Shown piece after piece: positions 43,635-55,323 of a stretch of 64,000 bases of DNA. The translations under genes and the position numbers were made by a program. The stretch is from Sycon ciliatum. Lineage: Eukaryota > Porifera > Calcarea > Leucosolenida > Sycettidae. Every line of letters begins with the position of its first letter. Position 1 is the first letter of the stretch. The stretch is from assembly GCF_964019385.1 (NCBI RefSeq), contig NC_088655.1, positions 3,761,064 to 3,825,063 on the forward strand. The letters are read 5' to 3'. The notes beneath the pieces are model-generated. The model was not told the DNA's origin, ran no database searches, and saw only the letters and a program-made list of their open reading frames with translations.

Positions 43635-45057
43635 ATGTACATGTATGTATTTAGTTACTAGGGTCGTTTCACATGTACTGCAACTACTGTAGTGGAAGTA
43701 ACTTAGCAATGCATGTAGTTACACAGCGCTGCATCGCACCCAGATAGGCATGGTCTTCTAATTCTACTCGTGTTATTCAAGCCTGAGTCCTGATAGCATA
43801 CTATTTGAACTCGGCGTACCTCACAAAGTAATGGTCGTTCCTTACAGGTACAGTAGGTCTCACATTCTGGCTGGGTGTCACTATACACACTACACTGCAG
43901 TGACATAATGCTTCGCCAGTATCATTCTTTCTCAGGCCCCCAGCGGGGCACATGACAGTGCCAGGTGTAAGGGGACCATGTACCATCCCCATAATGGAAC
44001 TACCTCTCTGAGCGTGTGAAGTGCCAGCCACATGGCTTTATGCTTGGGCTACTTGTGTCTTGAGCCACGACCCTGCGGTCATAGCTGAGTTGTCATCCAT
44101 TGCTGTCTCCCGAATCTAAAGACAGTGAAATGTCCTCAGTTACCAAGGGTAACCGAGCTTCGACATCAAAGCATGCATACCAATCTGTCATAAAACATCT
44201 TCAGGTCATTGCAGGGGAAATCAAAGCAGTCCACAGCAGTCACGCACATTCGTCGATCAGAGCACTAGCGTAATGCATGCGTTTACTCTCTGGCCTTCGA
44301 GCCATAGTACTCTTCCCTGCAGTACTTCATAACAAAACTCGCTCCAGAGTCAGACAATAGCGCTGATGCGTGACACAAGCATCACATTTTCTTCGATGGC
44401 TGGCCATTATCAATGATATCCACGGCGTAGTGCCTAGTGGTTGCACATGGGATACGCCAGTCCTGGCATGTACCTGATTGTAGATGTAGATAATGCTGGC
44501 AAGCCCTTGACCTCGTGATGTTGTGTAGACGAGCAGGGGAAAGACTATCCAGTCAGTCATCGCAGGATTCATTCAAGAAGAAAGGACCTGTCAAAAACGA
44601 CAGACGCTGTCCTGTCAGTACAGAGACATTACCCATCACATATCAGTGACCAAAGCAGTGTTGACTCAGCTGTGCAATACACTGGATTGACCATGTAGAC
44701 TATTCAACGCTGGTTAGAACCAGTATCGATAGCGCATTGTTTGCTTTGCGGAGCATGTATTGCTCGTTTCAATTACAATTCCATCAATTGAATGACGTAA
44801 ACTGCCTCACAGTTGACATACTACTACATTGTACAGGTATGTCGCGTCCAGTATTAGCTGTAATGTAAAAGAGATCTGATGGTAATAATGTGTACAATTC
44901 CCGATTTTCATTATTATCCCTAGAATTGCATTGGTAGAAATGCAATGTATTGGTTGAAGCAAGAGTACATAAGTCATGACCAGGTTTGTACTCTTGGTTG
45001 AAGGCTATCCTAGATCCTAGTAGATGCAGCGCTCTAACGCTATACACTGTACTTCGT
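43635..45057. other. gene-free stretch
   Basis: A few minus-strand frames of 60-85 codons without recognisable domains. Nothing else noted. Confidence 0.35.
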
Positions 45058-45180
45058 TTATTATTATTATTATTATTTTTTTACTATTATTCACAAACCC
45101 AACTCGTAAAATAAATAATTATGTGGACAAAAACAAAACATTTACTGAGTAGGGGCTGCACTGGGCAGCAGTGATGGTGA
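45058..45180. repeat. ATT-rich dispersed repeat shared with 23.4 kb
   Basis: TTATT repeats, TTTACTATTATTCACA, ACCCAACTCG, then GGGCTGCACTGGGCAGCAGT. The same order occurs at 23395-23545, where the second half is a long hairpin. Confidence 0.5.
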
Positions 45181-47232
45181 CGTACCAGGGGCTCCACCGG
45201 CAAAAGGTCTTGGTTTCAATGCCACGTATAGTCTGTACAATACTCAATAGCGGTCAGCACACGCTCTATAAAGCTGCAAACAAAGCTCCTTCACGTCACA
45301 TCAGGACTGGATTCTCTCTTCACCCGCCATTAGTTCACAGGCATGTGTCCTTTTCATGTCTCCGTCACGTCAAGCTGCTGTACAATCTTGCACATGTACG
45401 TGTATTCATGGTGGATTGAGATAGTGTTTGCTCCTTCATGAAATAGAACTTTGATGATTTCCACAATTCTACTGCGACGTGAGGATTGGCAAACAGACAA
45501 TGGACACTATCTATCAAGCAACAGTCATTGCGGTTACTAGTCACAGTCATACAATACTAACCATGTACCAGTGCATGATGTCAGGGATTTTGTGTAGGGC
45601 TGCATCACTGGCCGCCGCAGAGTCATGGATGTGTTTTCATAACACGCATTAGGAAGCCTATTGCTATTAGTAATAGCTGTAATTTCGGGGACGTGAGGCG
45701 GGCTTACACCCCAGTAAAGCAACTTCCCATGTCTAACCCCCAATAAGAAGTGAATACGGCGTGGGGCCGAAAACCCAAGCTGTTCACAATAGCATGGGTC
45801 GTCTAAAACTTTCTTCAAAAGCCATACGAATCACGCTATGTGGCTTACACTATCCATCATATGTGCGTAGTCGAGCCAGTGGTCCCACACTTCTGCTGCG
45901 AGCTGGCATACTGAGGTAGAGAGGCACAAACCTGTACCGAGCGAGCACATCGTTTTTCACGCTCAAGCCCAATGTGAGAACAGGAAGGAAGCGTAGAATC
46001 GCGGAATATTCAAATTGGAATAAAGGCTATTGCCACGTGTCCAGACAACCCCGGGACGAATGCTGATCATTTTGCGTTCAAACAACCAAGACTACTAGGG
46101 GCGCAACGGGTTGTCCAGTGTCCACTCCCTGCAAGGCTTCTCACGACTTAAAGTGATGATGTAAGAGCATACCCCTCTTTAGTCTCTTCAGTATTAGTGA
46201 ACCCACGCGAATTTCTGCCTCCAAGTCCAACTGCTAGTACTTGGAAGAACATTGAGCAGACATACCGTCATGTATATGTACGTTAATTCTGAGGTCCTAC
46301 CCTTTGCTGGTATAAGCAGGTTTAATAATAATAATAATTCGCGGGATTCGCGTTGGCATCGCTTGAATAAGCAGGTTTCAAAGTAGTTTTCCCAGGGCGA
46401 GAAGTGTCATGCATGTAACATGACTGCATTCATTTTCGTTTCCGTATGCATTGAATAACAAGCAATGTTGTCATTTTCGCACACGTCAGCTCTGCAGTTG
46501 CACAATGATAATGTACAGTGTTTGCATGATGTCATGATGAACAGTCACACGCTACAGATAAGGATCACAGTGACAATGAAAATCGATTCAGACTTGACAT
46601 CGCCATGCCCCGACCCTAAACAATGGCGGGTGGTTTAGCTAGTGGGTGATGAGTCTCCAAAATGGGTGTACCGTGCATATACATTGTAGAGTATTATAGC
46701 GTGGGGCTCAGTGCACTGCAGACACGTTCAAAGCTGTAGTTCTCTCTAGCAGACGGGCTTCGAGTGCACCTTAATTCCTGCCAATCCTGCCTTAGCCTGC
46801 CAACTTCATGACGCTGATTCTGGCATGGAATTAGTGATCGGCTGGGTTGACAGCTACACGAGAATAGAGGCCAATATGGAGAGAGGGACTATAGCCAGCC
46901 ATGGCAGTAGTTAATAGAAAGAATGCAAAATGACAAATTACAAGCGGCAATCACCTATGGCAGTCAAAAAAAGATTTTAATGCTACATGTATTATTATCT
47001 CTTACTTCTGTAGTGTGACGAACAGGCCCCACTGACTGAACTTGTGTAAGAGCGGTTCGGTCAGTCACTCGGAGTAGCCCTGATGCCACCTAAACCAGGA
47101 GGAGATAGCTCTCCCACTGCCCACATGATGTGAAAGGTCGCATTGGACGGCCACTGTTGGACGATGGGAAAGGCAGTATCGCCTGAACCATTTCTGTCCT
47201 CTCCACAGTTCAAAATACATGTACATGTACAA
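45181..47232. other. gene-free stretch
   Basis: No frame longer than about 95 codons and no terminal repeats seen. Nothing recognised. Confidence 0.4.
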
Positions 47233-47545
47233 TTTGAAACTCGGATGTTGAGCCAAAAATAAATGTGGAAAGGAAAAGGACATAATGGATACGAGGTAAT
47301 GAGTAAATCTGGATCCGTATTGGTTTATATATACCTACAAAGCAAACTGTAAATGGCTGCATCACGAGGTAATAATAATAACTGTCCCCCCACTGTAACA
47401 AGTTACTAGATACTAGATAGTTGCTGCACTTTCTGACTGTATTATACATGTACATGTACATTAGTATCTAGGTGCGGTGGTGGACAGTTACTCTTTAAAA
47501 GCGTTAACTCGTATCCATAATGTCCTTTCCCTTTCTACGTGCACA
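47233..47545. mobile_element. foldback sequence related to the 1,010-base element
   Basis: GGAAAGGAAAAGGACATAAT on the left returns inverted near 47510-47540; both match interior sequence of the 1,010-base element at 32.9 and 37.7 kb. A second inner inverted pair (ACTGTCCCCCCACTG, about 47383 and 47480) lies between. Confidence 0.45.
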
Positions 47546-48072
47546 ATTAATTGAACAATTCAAGGAGAGGTGAGAACCTGCGCACAAGCACAAGCCGCCT
47601 ACAGCATCCACATGATGATGAAGCGGAAGTCGTCTTGAGACCTCCACGGCTTCAGCATGCACATATCGTGCCCACAGACAAAACAAACTGTACTGACGAC
47701 AAGATAAAAATGGCAAATCCGGGACAAAATGAAAGGTGGTCCGGCCGGCCTGGCAAACCACAAACCTGGATCGTCCCTGCGGTAGTACATGAACATGAAC
47801 ATGTAAGTGCTAGTGCTGTGTATTATTGTGTAAGTGCTAGTAACAATACTAACATGGTTACCAACGAGTAACAAGACCTGCATGCACTGCACTGCTGCTG
47901 TACTGCTGTGCATGTAATTATGTCACATGTACAGTTTTTTTGGTGTTGATTTTTAGCAATCGTGATTTACGTCAAAAATCATTTGTAGCATGATAGCGCT
48001 AGTTTGGAAAAGCGATCCTGTCAGCTTTTCTATTATTGTGTTCACAATGTAAGAGCTAGCGACACCGCTATC
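47546..48072. other. gene-free stretch
   Basis: Nothing recognised. Confidence 0.4.
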
Positions 48073-48367
48073 GAGACACTTTGTCTAAGTAAGTTTCTAT
48101 GTAAGGTGCTCCGTACCTGGACCAGGTCACCAGGGACAGTCCTAACTAGGTCTACTACGACTTGTACGATTGTATTTCCTACTCCATGGTCCATGGCTCC
48201 TACCATCGCATGACCGGCCGCGTGCGTGGGCAAGGCATGGAGACATTTTGTTGCAGCCTTTTCGGATGTGCATGCACGAGAAACTTCCTTCTTTGGAACT
48301 GCTTCTTGCATGAGCTGTTTCAGATATTCAGTCTCCTGGCCTGGGCCGCCTGGCTTATTTCGCTTAA

Positions 48368-49388
48368 GGTGGCAGACTACCCAAAAATTCGCTGAAAAAT
48401 CGAATTTGTAAATTCATATTGAGTGCTACGTCAGTTGAAAGAGCATGAATAGCTGCAAATTCTCTGAAAATTGTGTCCCTATCTGACCAGCCGTTCAAGA
48501 GTTATGGCCGAAAATGTGCCCTTGCAAGGAAAGATTTTTTTGTTGCATGCTGTCATTTGTTGGCAGCACTGTATTTGAATGTGAGCAGACCGTGCGCAAC
48601 TTGTCGTATTATGGAAACACGCGAAAGTGTGCAGAATTTTGCCCCAAGTCCAAAAAATACAAAAAATCACGTTAAAAAACCACGTATTGGGCCGCCGTGC
48701 AGCAGGACTTTTGCCAGCACCCTCGTGACGTTGCAGATATGTGGCTTGATTATTGTAGTTGACGTTGATTTAGTGACTTTGGCAAGTTTGAGTCGTGTCA
48801 AGAAGTCAGGTAGGATTCAGTACTAGGCAGTAGTGAAACGTGAGTGGCAGTCTTTGCCGGTTTCTGAGGGCATCCTGGATTTGGTGTGCAGCGCTGTGGA
48901 AATGGCTTGCTGTGGAGGTCCCAGCACTGGATGTTGTATCAAAGGTACGACCTCGTAGCACGTGCCAAACCTAAAAAAATTCAAAAATTGACTTGGGTCT
49001 GTGGGAGTCCGTGAGACAACGCCCACTCGTTCCGTTGTGACAGATTCCAGGGCCACGTTGAGGGGCCCTACCCCACCACCCATGGCTGCTTCTGGACTTG
49101 TTTTAGGTTTGGGTCCCGCGCACGGACAGAATGGGCACGAAAATGTGAAAAAAATGTAAATGCATTTGTTTGGCTCCTGGGTGGCTCGCACACCGAGGCA
49201 CTATGCCGGAAATTTGAGTTTTTCCGGCCTGGAAAGCCTGTCAGTGAGGCGCAAGAACTTGTAAATCATGTCCTGAGGGCCAGTATAGTGGCAGGAGTGT
49301 GTGGTCAAAATTTCACTCAAATCCACTGAGAAACACCAAAGTTACGGTCAATTGAATGCCATATGAAATTTTTGGGTGATGTGCCCCC
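48368..49388. mobile_element. 1,021-base TTAA-flanked element
   Basis: Ends GGTGGCAGACTACCCAAAAA and inverted GGGGGCACATCACCCAAAAA, with TTAA at 48364-48367 and 49389-49392. A 117-codon plus-strand frame has no recognisable domain. A piggyBac-type non-autonomous element by its target site. Confidence 0.7.
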
Positions 49389-49392
49389 TTAA

Positions 49393-50219
49393 AGGGGAAG
49401 TTGAGGCAAAAATTAAAATTTCACCAGTTGTAGTCTTCGGGGTGCTGAGTCGAATGGTCTTGGTCCGAGAAAGCTGAGACGCTCCCTTCCTACTTGAATC
49501 CCAATCGAACTCGCGCACTTCCACTGAAACTGGGTGACTGCGCCCTACGAGATGGGGATTTGTATGCAAAATGTCACTAAAAGCGCCATTTCGTTCTTAT
49601 AAAAGCACGGGTGACCGCGATTGGCCCATATGTTGTAATCTTTTGGACGCTGAGTCGACTGGTTTTGGTCCGAAAAGGCTGCGATGCAGCGTTCCTCCTT
49701 TATTCCCAATCGAACATGGTTGAACAAGCGGTCACGTGCTCCTGCGTACACCAGTCACCTGGTCACCGTGCCTGCAGGGTACAACTTACTAGCCTGTTTG
49801 ACCTTTTTTGGGTGCACTCCTGTCACTCGAGTTGAACCTTGGTGTGAAATTTGTCGCCTGCTGGCGTGGTGACCAGGTGATTTGGGCACCCAGGAGCACG
49901 TGACCGCTTCTTCAACCATGTTCGATTGGGAATAAAGGAGGAACGCTGCATCGCAGCCTTTTCGGACCAAAACCAATCGACTCAGCGTCCAAAAGACTAC
50001 AACATATGGGCCAATCGCGGTCATCCGTGCTTTTATAAGAACGAAATGGCGCTTTTAGTGACATTTTGCATACAAATCCCCATCTAGTAGGGCGCAGTCA
50101 CCCATTTTCGGTGGAAGTGCGCGAGTTCGATTGGGATTCTTCCTCGGACCACGACCATTCGACTCAGCACCCCGAAGAACACAACTGGTGAAATTTTAAT
50201 TTTTGCCTTAACTTCCCCT
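49393..50219. mobile_element. 827-base TTAA-flanked foldback element
   Basis: Begins AGGGGAAGTTGAGGC, ends with its near complement; TTAA on both sides (49389-49392, 50220-50223). The arms are about 370 bases with a 120-base centre near 49,760-49,880. Each arm contains a diverged direct repeat (CGCTGAGTCGACTGGT-type, about 190 bases apart). It shares the AGGGGAAG end with the 2.5 kb element at 32951. Confidence 0.8.
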
Positions 50220-50790
50220 TTAAGCGCTCCTGAGCCCTGCAATATTACCCAATGATAGGTGAGTTGACCAGTTCCCCTTGATTCATTTGCTTGTGTTGAC
50301 TCTTTCATTTACGAAAGGTGTGTTCATTTTTTTTGAATGCAATAAATAATGGAAAAGCTGACAGATATCTTTTCTAAATTAGCTTTTCCGCTGTCGAGGC
50401 CTCCTTTTACGGAATACTCAATGACAGGTGATCTCTGAGTTGACCAGTTTCCTTGGATTCATTTGCTTAGGCTTACCCTTTCATTTATGGAAACCTGTGC
50501 TGATTTTATTCGGATTTCGATCAATTCGTACCTCTTTGGAGTCTTTGCCCTTGCCCACAGTGTGCGAAGAGCGGAAGTTCACCTTCTTTGTATAAGTTGT
50601 ACCAAACCGCGCGAATACCATGTTGACATACCCACCTGCATTGAATTTCGCGACAAATCGGCAAGGAGTTGTCGTATCGCTGACTTCTTCTGTGAATGGT
50701 ATTTCGCGAGTTCACATCGCACGCGTCCGTCGCAGATCATGTCGCATCGCGTGTCGCATCGCAAACAATCTTCTGTGAATCCCAATTTAA

Positions 50791-51046
50791 GGGCGAATCA
50801 CAATACAACTTTCTGCGACGCGACACGCGATTTGCGACAGTCGCGACAAATGCCTGTCGTGTGCTGTGGCAAGCTGTCGCAAGCTGTCGCAAGGCACCTG
50901 TCGCAGAAGTTGAAGAAAGTTCAACTTTTGCGACATGCAACACTCGACATACACAAATGGAGTACAGTTTCGACCCTGGGTGCACGTGCAGTGCACAGCG
51001 CATGTGTCGCATGTCGCGTCGCAAGAAGTTGTATTGTGAATCGGCC
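50791..51046. mobile_element. 256-base inverted-repeat element rich in GTCGCAA
   Basis: Ends GGGCGAATCACAATACAACT and inverted GGCCGATTCACAATACAACT, flanked by TTAA on both sides. The interior repeats TGCGACA/GTCGCAA motifs, which keep long frames open on both strands. A similar GTCGCATCGC block (50,700-50,770) precedes it. Confidence 0.7.
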
Positions 51047-51284
51047 TTAACTTAATTAATTAAGGCTTATGTTGCTGCTGAGGCTTAGATGTGGTGTCGA
51101 AATACTTATGTTCATTGTACATTGGTACGTTACAAGTAAAGTCTTTTAAAAGGCACTGGTATTGCTTCCGGCATTCCGTGCCCCGATCATTGGGTAGAAT
51201 CTGAATTTTGCAGGCGCATAATATCGTTGGCAGTTCCCAATCTGGAGGAAAAAGGTTCAAGGATGCATTGCCAAGGCTGGGCGT

Positions 51285-51435
51285 GGACGTCCAAGGACAT
51301 CCATTGCGACGCGCATCACAAGCGACTTACAGAGGAGGAACATCGACTTGAAGCGCAGCAGTCAGCTGGGGAATGTGAGGGCCATCGCTCTGGACAAGCC
51401 TACATGGAGAAATCTGGCCGACAATCCATGATCTG
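51285..51435 (+). mobile_element. LINE C-terminal fragment
   Basis: The frame reads AGRGRPRTSIATRITSDLQR ... PTWRNLADN, the GRPR...WR tail found at the C-terminus of several LINE polymerases. It ends in an ATAATTATT-rich tail and sits inside repeat R copy 2, absent from copy 1. Confidence 0.5.
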
Positions 51436-52075
51436 GCGTCACAGGTCATCAGTGCGCCGTGTTAATAATTACCTTGATAATGGAATTTGATCATAGGAGA
51501 TAGGACAGAAGCGGAACGTATAATTATACCCACATAATTATATTATTACGCGTGCTGTGGTATTATTATTATTATTATTATGCATTGACCGAGTATGCAA
51601 GATAAATTCGCATGTCAGGGAAAATCTGCATTATGGAGAGGTTCAGTGACTTGTTTGCTTCATACGAAAAAAGCCAATAGGTGCAGGCTGATCTCGTGAA
51701 AATCTCGTGCATTTGTTTACTCGAGTCTGGGCTGTTTGATTTGTGAGTAGCGCCGAGATTGCACTGCCCCAAATAAAGTTGCGTGCCGGCAAAGCAAGAA
51801 TTACGATCTGCGACCTGTTTGTAGTACCAGCAAGAATGTGCTGTACATGATTGTATCGTATGTTCTCTGTTGCTGTTTCAGTTGCCGTCATGTTGCTAAA
51901 GGAAGGTTCAGTGACTCATTTGTTTCATACAAGATGAGTCAATGAGTCGGTCTGGCTTAGAATCTTTCGCTGTAGAAGAAATCTATTCGTATCTCTATTG
52001 GAGAAATAATTGTATTCAATGGATATAAAATAGGGTTAAGACCAACTCACAGAACAAATACCATCAGTCCCTTGA

Positions 52076-52761
52076 TGTTCGTCCTAAAGAGGTTCGACTG
52101 GATATCATTCATACTTACCAAAAGATGTGTAACATTTTATTATTATGGAATGCCTTGTTTATCTCTCAACCTCCAACCATAGCCTTGCTCCTTATATCCC
52201 CAGGATCAATGTAGTTGTTGGAACGAGGTGTAGGACTCAACAACGTACTTCAAAGTATTTGTTTACATTTTACATGTTTATTGTTCCTACTTTGCTGTGT
52301 TGTTTTAGACAATCGTGGACTAACACTTTGAAGTCATTGAACTACTTCCAAACGTTGTATCGACATCAACAGGATTACTATTTCAGTGCAATATGATGCA
52401 GGATGACAGTATCACGACAACCCATGACTACAATTATAAACACAGAAACAGCAAAAACATCTACGACACGCACCTGGTTACATTTCTTAAGTAAATCTGA
52501 TTGAGGGTGTGGATATCTGAAAGGGAAGACAATTTTACGACAGTCATGAAATGTTTGCAACAGTTACATCCACAATATGACCTGCGTGTAAAACAGTATC
52601 ACCACCACTACCCACATGTTTCCCCAGCAGAAGACCATGATCATTTGCTGCAAGAAAAGGCTTGCAAATCAATGTGTATAATGGTATTGATATGATGTAC
52701 ATGTAGGAGAGGCCATCATTTCGGGCATTCCATTGTTGACATAAAAAAACAAAAGAAATTG
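52076..52761. other. gene-free stretch
   Basis: Nothing recognised. Confidence 0.4.
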
Positions 52762-53262
52762 TAGCTATAAAAACTGCTTTATGGCAGCTTTCTAAAACAG
52801 TTATTGTGTTCTAGTCCTGGGTTCTTCCCCTGTAGATAATTTATAAAATTGTTTTCCAAACATACACCGTCTAAAGAGTAAGAAATTAACGAAATGTGAT
52901 TGCCGAAAATTAAAATTTCACACAAAACCTCACAATAATCACACACAGGATGAAAAGCGAGAAGACCTTTTCCTCTCGTGATCCTCTTTCCCATGCATGC
53001 ATGTTGGTGCAGTACAAGTGTCAGATTAAACAAGTGTTGAAAGCAGTATTTGATTCTCAAGTGTTGTGATTATTGTGAGGTTTTGTGTGAAATTTTAATT
53101 TTCGGCAATCACATTTCGTTAATTTCTCACTTTTTAGACAGAGTGCAAGGCAGTTTGGAAAGCAATTTTATAAATTGTTTATAGTATAGGTGAAGAACCC
53201 AGGACTAGAACACAATAACCTTTTTTTAGAAAGCTGCCTTAAAGCAGTTTTCATTGCTATAT
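52762..53262. mobile_element. 501-base foldback element
   Basis: TAGCTATAAAAACTGCTTTA begins one arm; the inverse ends at 53262. The arms are about 200 bases around a 100-base centre. The AAACCTCACAATAATCACA and AAAATTAAAATTTCACACAA segments pair very well. One arm also occurs at 31632-31702. Confidence 0.7.
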
Positions 53263-53669
53263 TTAGCACTTTGAAGCCAAAATAGATTATGGCTTTTCAA
53301 CTAACTAACGTGTGAGTTACTTCAAGGCCTTTCAGTCGCTCACCTACTGACCTAGTGTTCATTTGCTAGCAGTTCCTCTGTAACCTCTGGCATTGTAGAC
53401 GCAATCTGTAGTGCCAGCGTGAAGACTGTAGTTGTGCTGTGGATGATGTTCAAGTATGAATTGATGGCGTTCAACGAAGGTGGAGCGAGTAGTTTCAATT
53501 CGTAGCGGAATGCCATTCTGGCCACGTGAATTTACAGTGGTCGCCTGCCTGCACGGTACGTTAAGCACGCTAGCGCTACAAGCACTAGCAATATGACCCA
53601 GTATTGGCTACGTTGTGCAGCAGAGAAAGCCTCCGCTCAAGAAATGGGGTGATGGACTTTGCATCATTG
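53263..53669. other. gene-free stretch with one unassigned minus frame
   Basis: A 69-codon minus-strand frame at 53359-53568 has no recognised domain. Nothing else noted. Confidence 0.3.
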
Positions 53670-55165
53670 CTTGTATGTATGTATATTCTTATCTGAATTC
53701 GCAAGTACACACGGGCTACAAGCCCCATGGAAGCGAATGTGATAATGGGGTTCATAAAGGAAAATGGGTGGAGGAAGGAGGAAGACGGTAGCAAAGCAAC
53801 AGGGAGGACAATTCAGGAGAAAAATAAACAATTGCACAAATATGAGAGTGTCTGAGATTGAGGGTGCCTGTGGAGCGATAAAAATTAATGCTACAAGCAA
53901 ACCGAAGAAAGAACTCAAAAGCCAATATGCGCTAAATAGCGCTTGAGTTTAATGAAGGGAAAAAAAACCGGAGCTCAAGGAAATTATAACATACAAAGTC
54001 ATAATAAGAATTTAACTGGATGAAAAGTAGCACAAGCAAATATTTCCTGACAACGAGAGGGACTGTAACTACAGCCACGGCAGTGGCAGCAGCAACAACA
54101 ACAACAGCAGCAGCAGCGCCGTGCAGACTACTCCAAGGAGTATGGGACTGCGAACATAGAAAGCGGGAGAATGCATGGAGTTTGCAGATCTATCCTGCCA
54201 GCGTGAAGGGCGATGCTGCTATGGCAAATTCACTGAGACGGTTGAGTAGGCGAACGTCACTGGAGAGGGTGTTCCAGAGGAGGGCACCACAGTGCGATGG
54301 ACGGAATGTCCCTGCTGCTGACCGGGATAGCGGGAGGCGCAAACCCTGTCCTTGCTGGAGGCGGGTGGTGTTTCCAGGAGCACTTCAGGTTACGTTTGGT
54401 TGGTCACATTCCCAAATGGGAATCACTCGGAATCATTCTCGCCCGTTTGGTTGGTCAAAAAAGTTAGTTAGGTTGGTCACATTCCAGAATGGGAATCGCC
54501 CAGAATGTTTCTTTTTGTAGCATCAGGTTCAAGTGCCTTAAATCATGCACTCAGAAGCACCTTGACTCTCTCAAGGAAACTAGTGTCGGGTAAAAGAGAA
54601 GAGAGCCGCCCTTCCACAACGACATCATGAAATTGCTATGTCAAGTGATTCCTAGTTGATTCTGGCGTGTTTGTTTAGTCAGGTGATTTTTGCCCATTCC
54701 CATTCCAGAATGGTTGTCATTTACATTCTGAAAATGCCCAACCAAACGCAACCTCAGAAAACTTGTCCTGGAGGGCTGGGCTGGCGCGATTGTGCTGGCA
54801 ACGCTACACAAACCTCAGCATCTTCTGCTTGGGCAGCTCCTGAACGCTGTAGAGCTGCAAGCTAGTCAGGAGGGGTTGCACATGAGAGCAGGGTGGCTGG
54901 CCAAACACTGCCTTGCCAGCTCGGTTCTATAGAACTTGCAAGCGAGAGACTTGCTCCTGTCGCAGGCAGGCGAAGAATGCTGTCGGCCCGTACAGCAGGT
55001 CAGGCATGATGATGGACTTCATGAACTGTATACGGGCCTTCAGACTGCTCGCCTAGATCGCCAGAGCGCCCGGATCTTCTGAGATTCCTTCTTGGCAATG
55101 CTGTCCACGTGTTGCTGCCAGTTGAGGGAGCTGTCCAGCATAACTCCGAGGTATTTCACTAGTCA
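53670..55165 (-). mobile_element. degenerate LINE 3' part
   Basis: On the minus strand 55165-54755 reads LVKYLGVMLDSSLNWQQHVD and then, with shifts, SIIMPDLLYG, the post-catalytic region of a LINE reverse transcriptase. 54386-54190 reads LPLSRSAAGTFRPS ... LLWNTLSSDVRLL, the terminal WNTLP-like motif. It carries several stops and frameshifts. A likely 3' untranslated region follows to an ATAC-repeat tail near 53,680. It is a different family from the LINE at 24-29 kb and is split by a 368-base element. Confidence 0.65.
54387..54754. mobile_element. 368-base inverted-repeat element in the LINE relic
   Basis: Ends AGGTTACGTTTGGTTGG and inverted AGGTTGCGTTTGGTTGG. The interior holds repeated ACATTCCxxAATGGGAATC palindromes. 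A TCA target duplication is possible. Confidence 0.65.
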
Positions 55166-55319
55166 AACCGCCGACGTTTTCGGGGACCCGGATGAGGACA
55201 TGGGCCAATTTCTTTTCGAGTTCGATTCGGCCTGTGCGGCGAACGATTGGCCCGAACCGGACCAGGAGTACGGGGAAGATAAACGCAAAAACATGCGCCA
55301 CCTCATGCTCCAGCGCGCA
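55166..55319 (+). mobile_element. Ty3/gypsy-like gag fossil, left part
   Basis: Frame with GDPDEDMGQFLFEFDSACAA and KRKNMRHLMLQRAL, typical of the N-terminal part of gag in Ty3/gypsy-type elements. A broken fragment, its right side displaced by a piggyBac-like insertion. No long terminal repeats or pol genes are seen. Confidence 0.5.
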
Positions 55320-55323
55320 TTAA

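Larger units (their letters stand above)
48073..52075. repeat. repeat R, copy 2, split by different insertions
   Basis: Segments 48073-48363, 50224-50690, 51060-51290 and 51578-52075 match copy 1 in order. The site holding the LINE in copy 1 is empty here (about 50,370), as is the site of the Harbinger-like cluster (about 51,717). Conversely the TTAA-flanked pair at 48368-50219 is absent from copy 1 near 24,312. Confidence 0.7.

Noticed and set aside
50463-51055. Plus-strand frames of 119-195 codons
   Set aside because: They cover the GTCGCAA-rich inverted-repeat element; both strands are open because of its composition.
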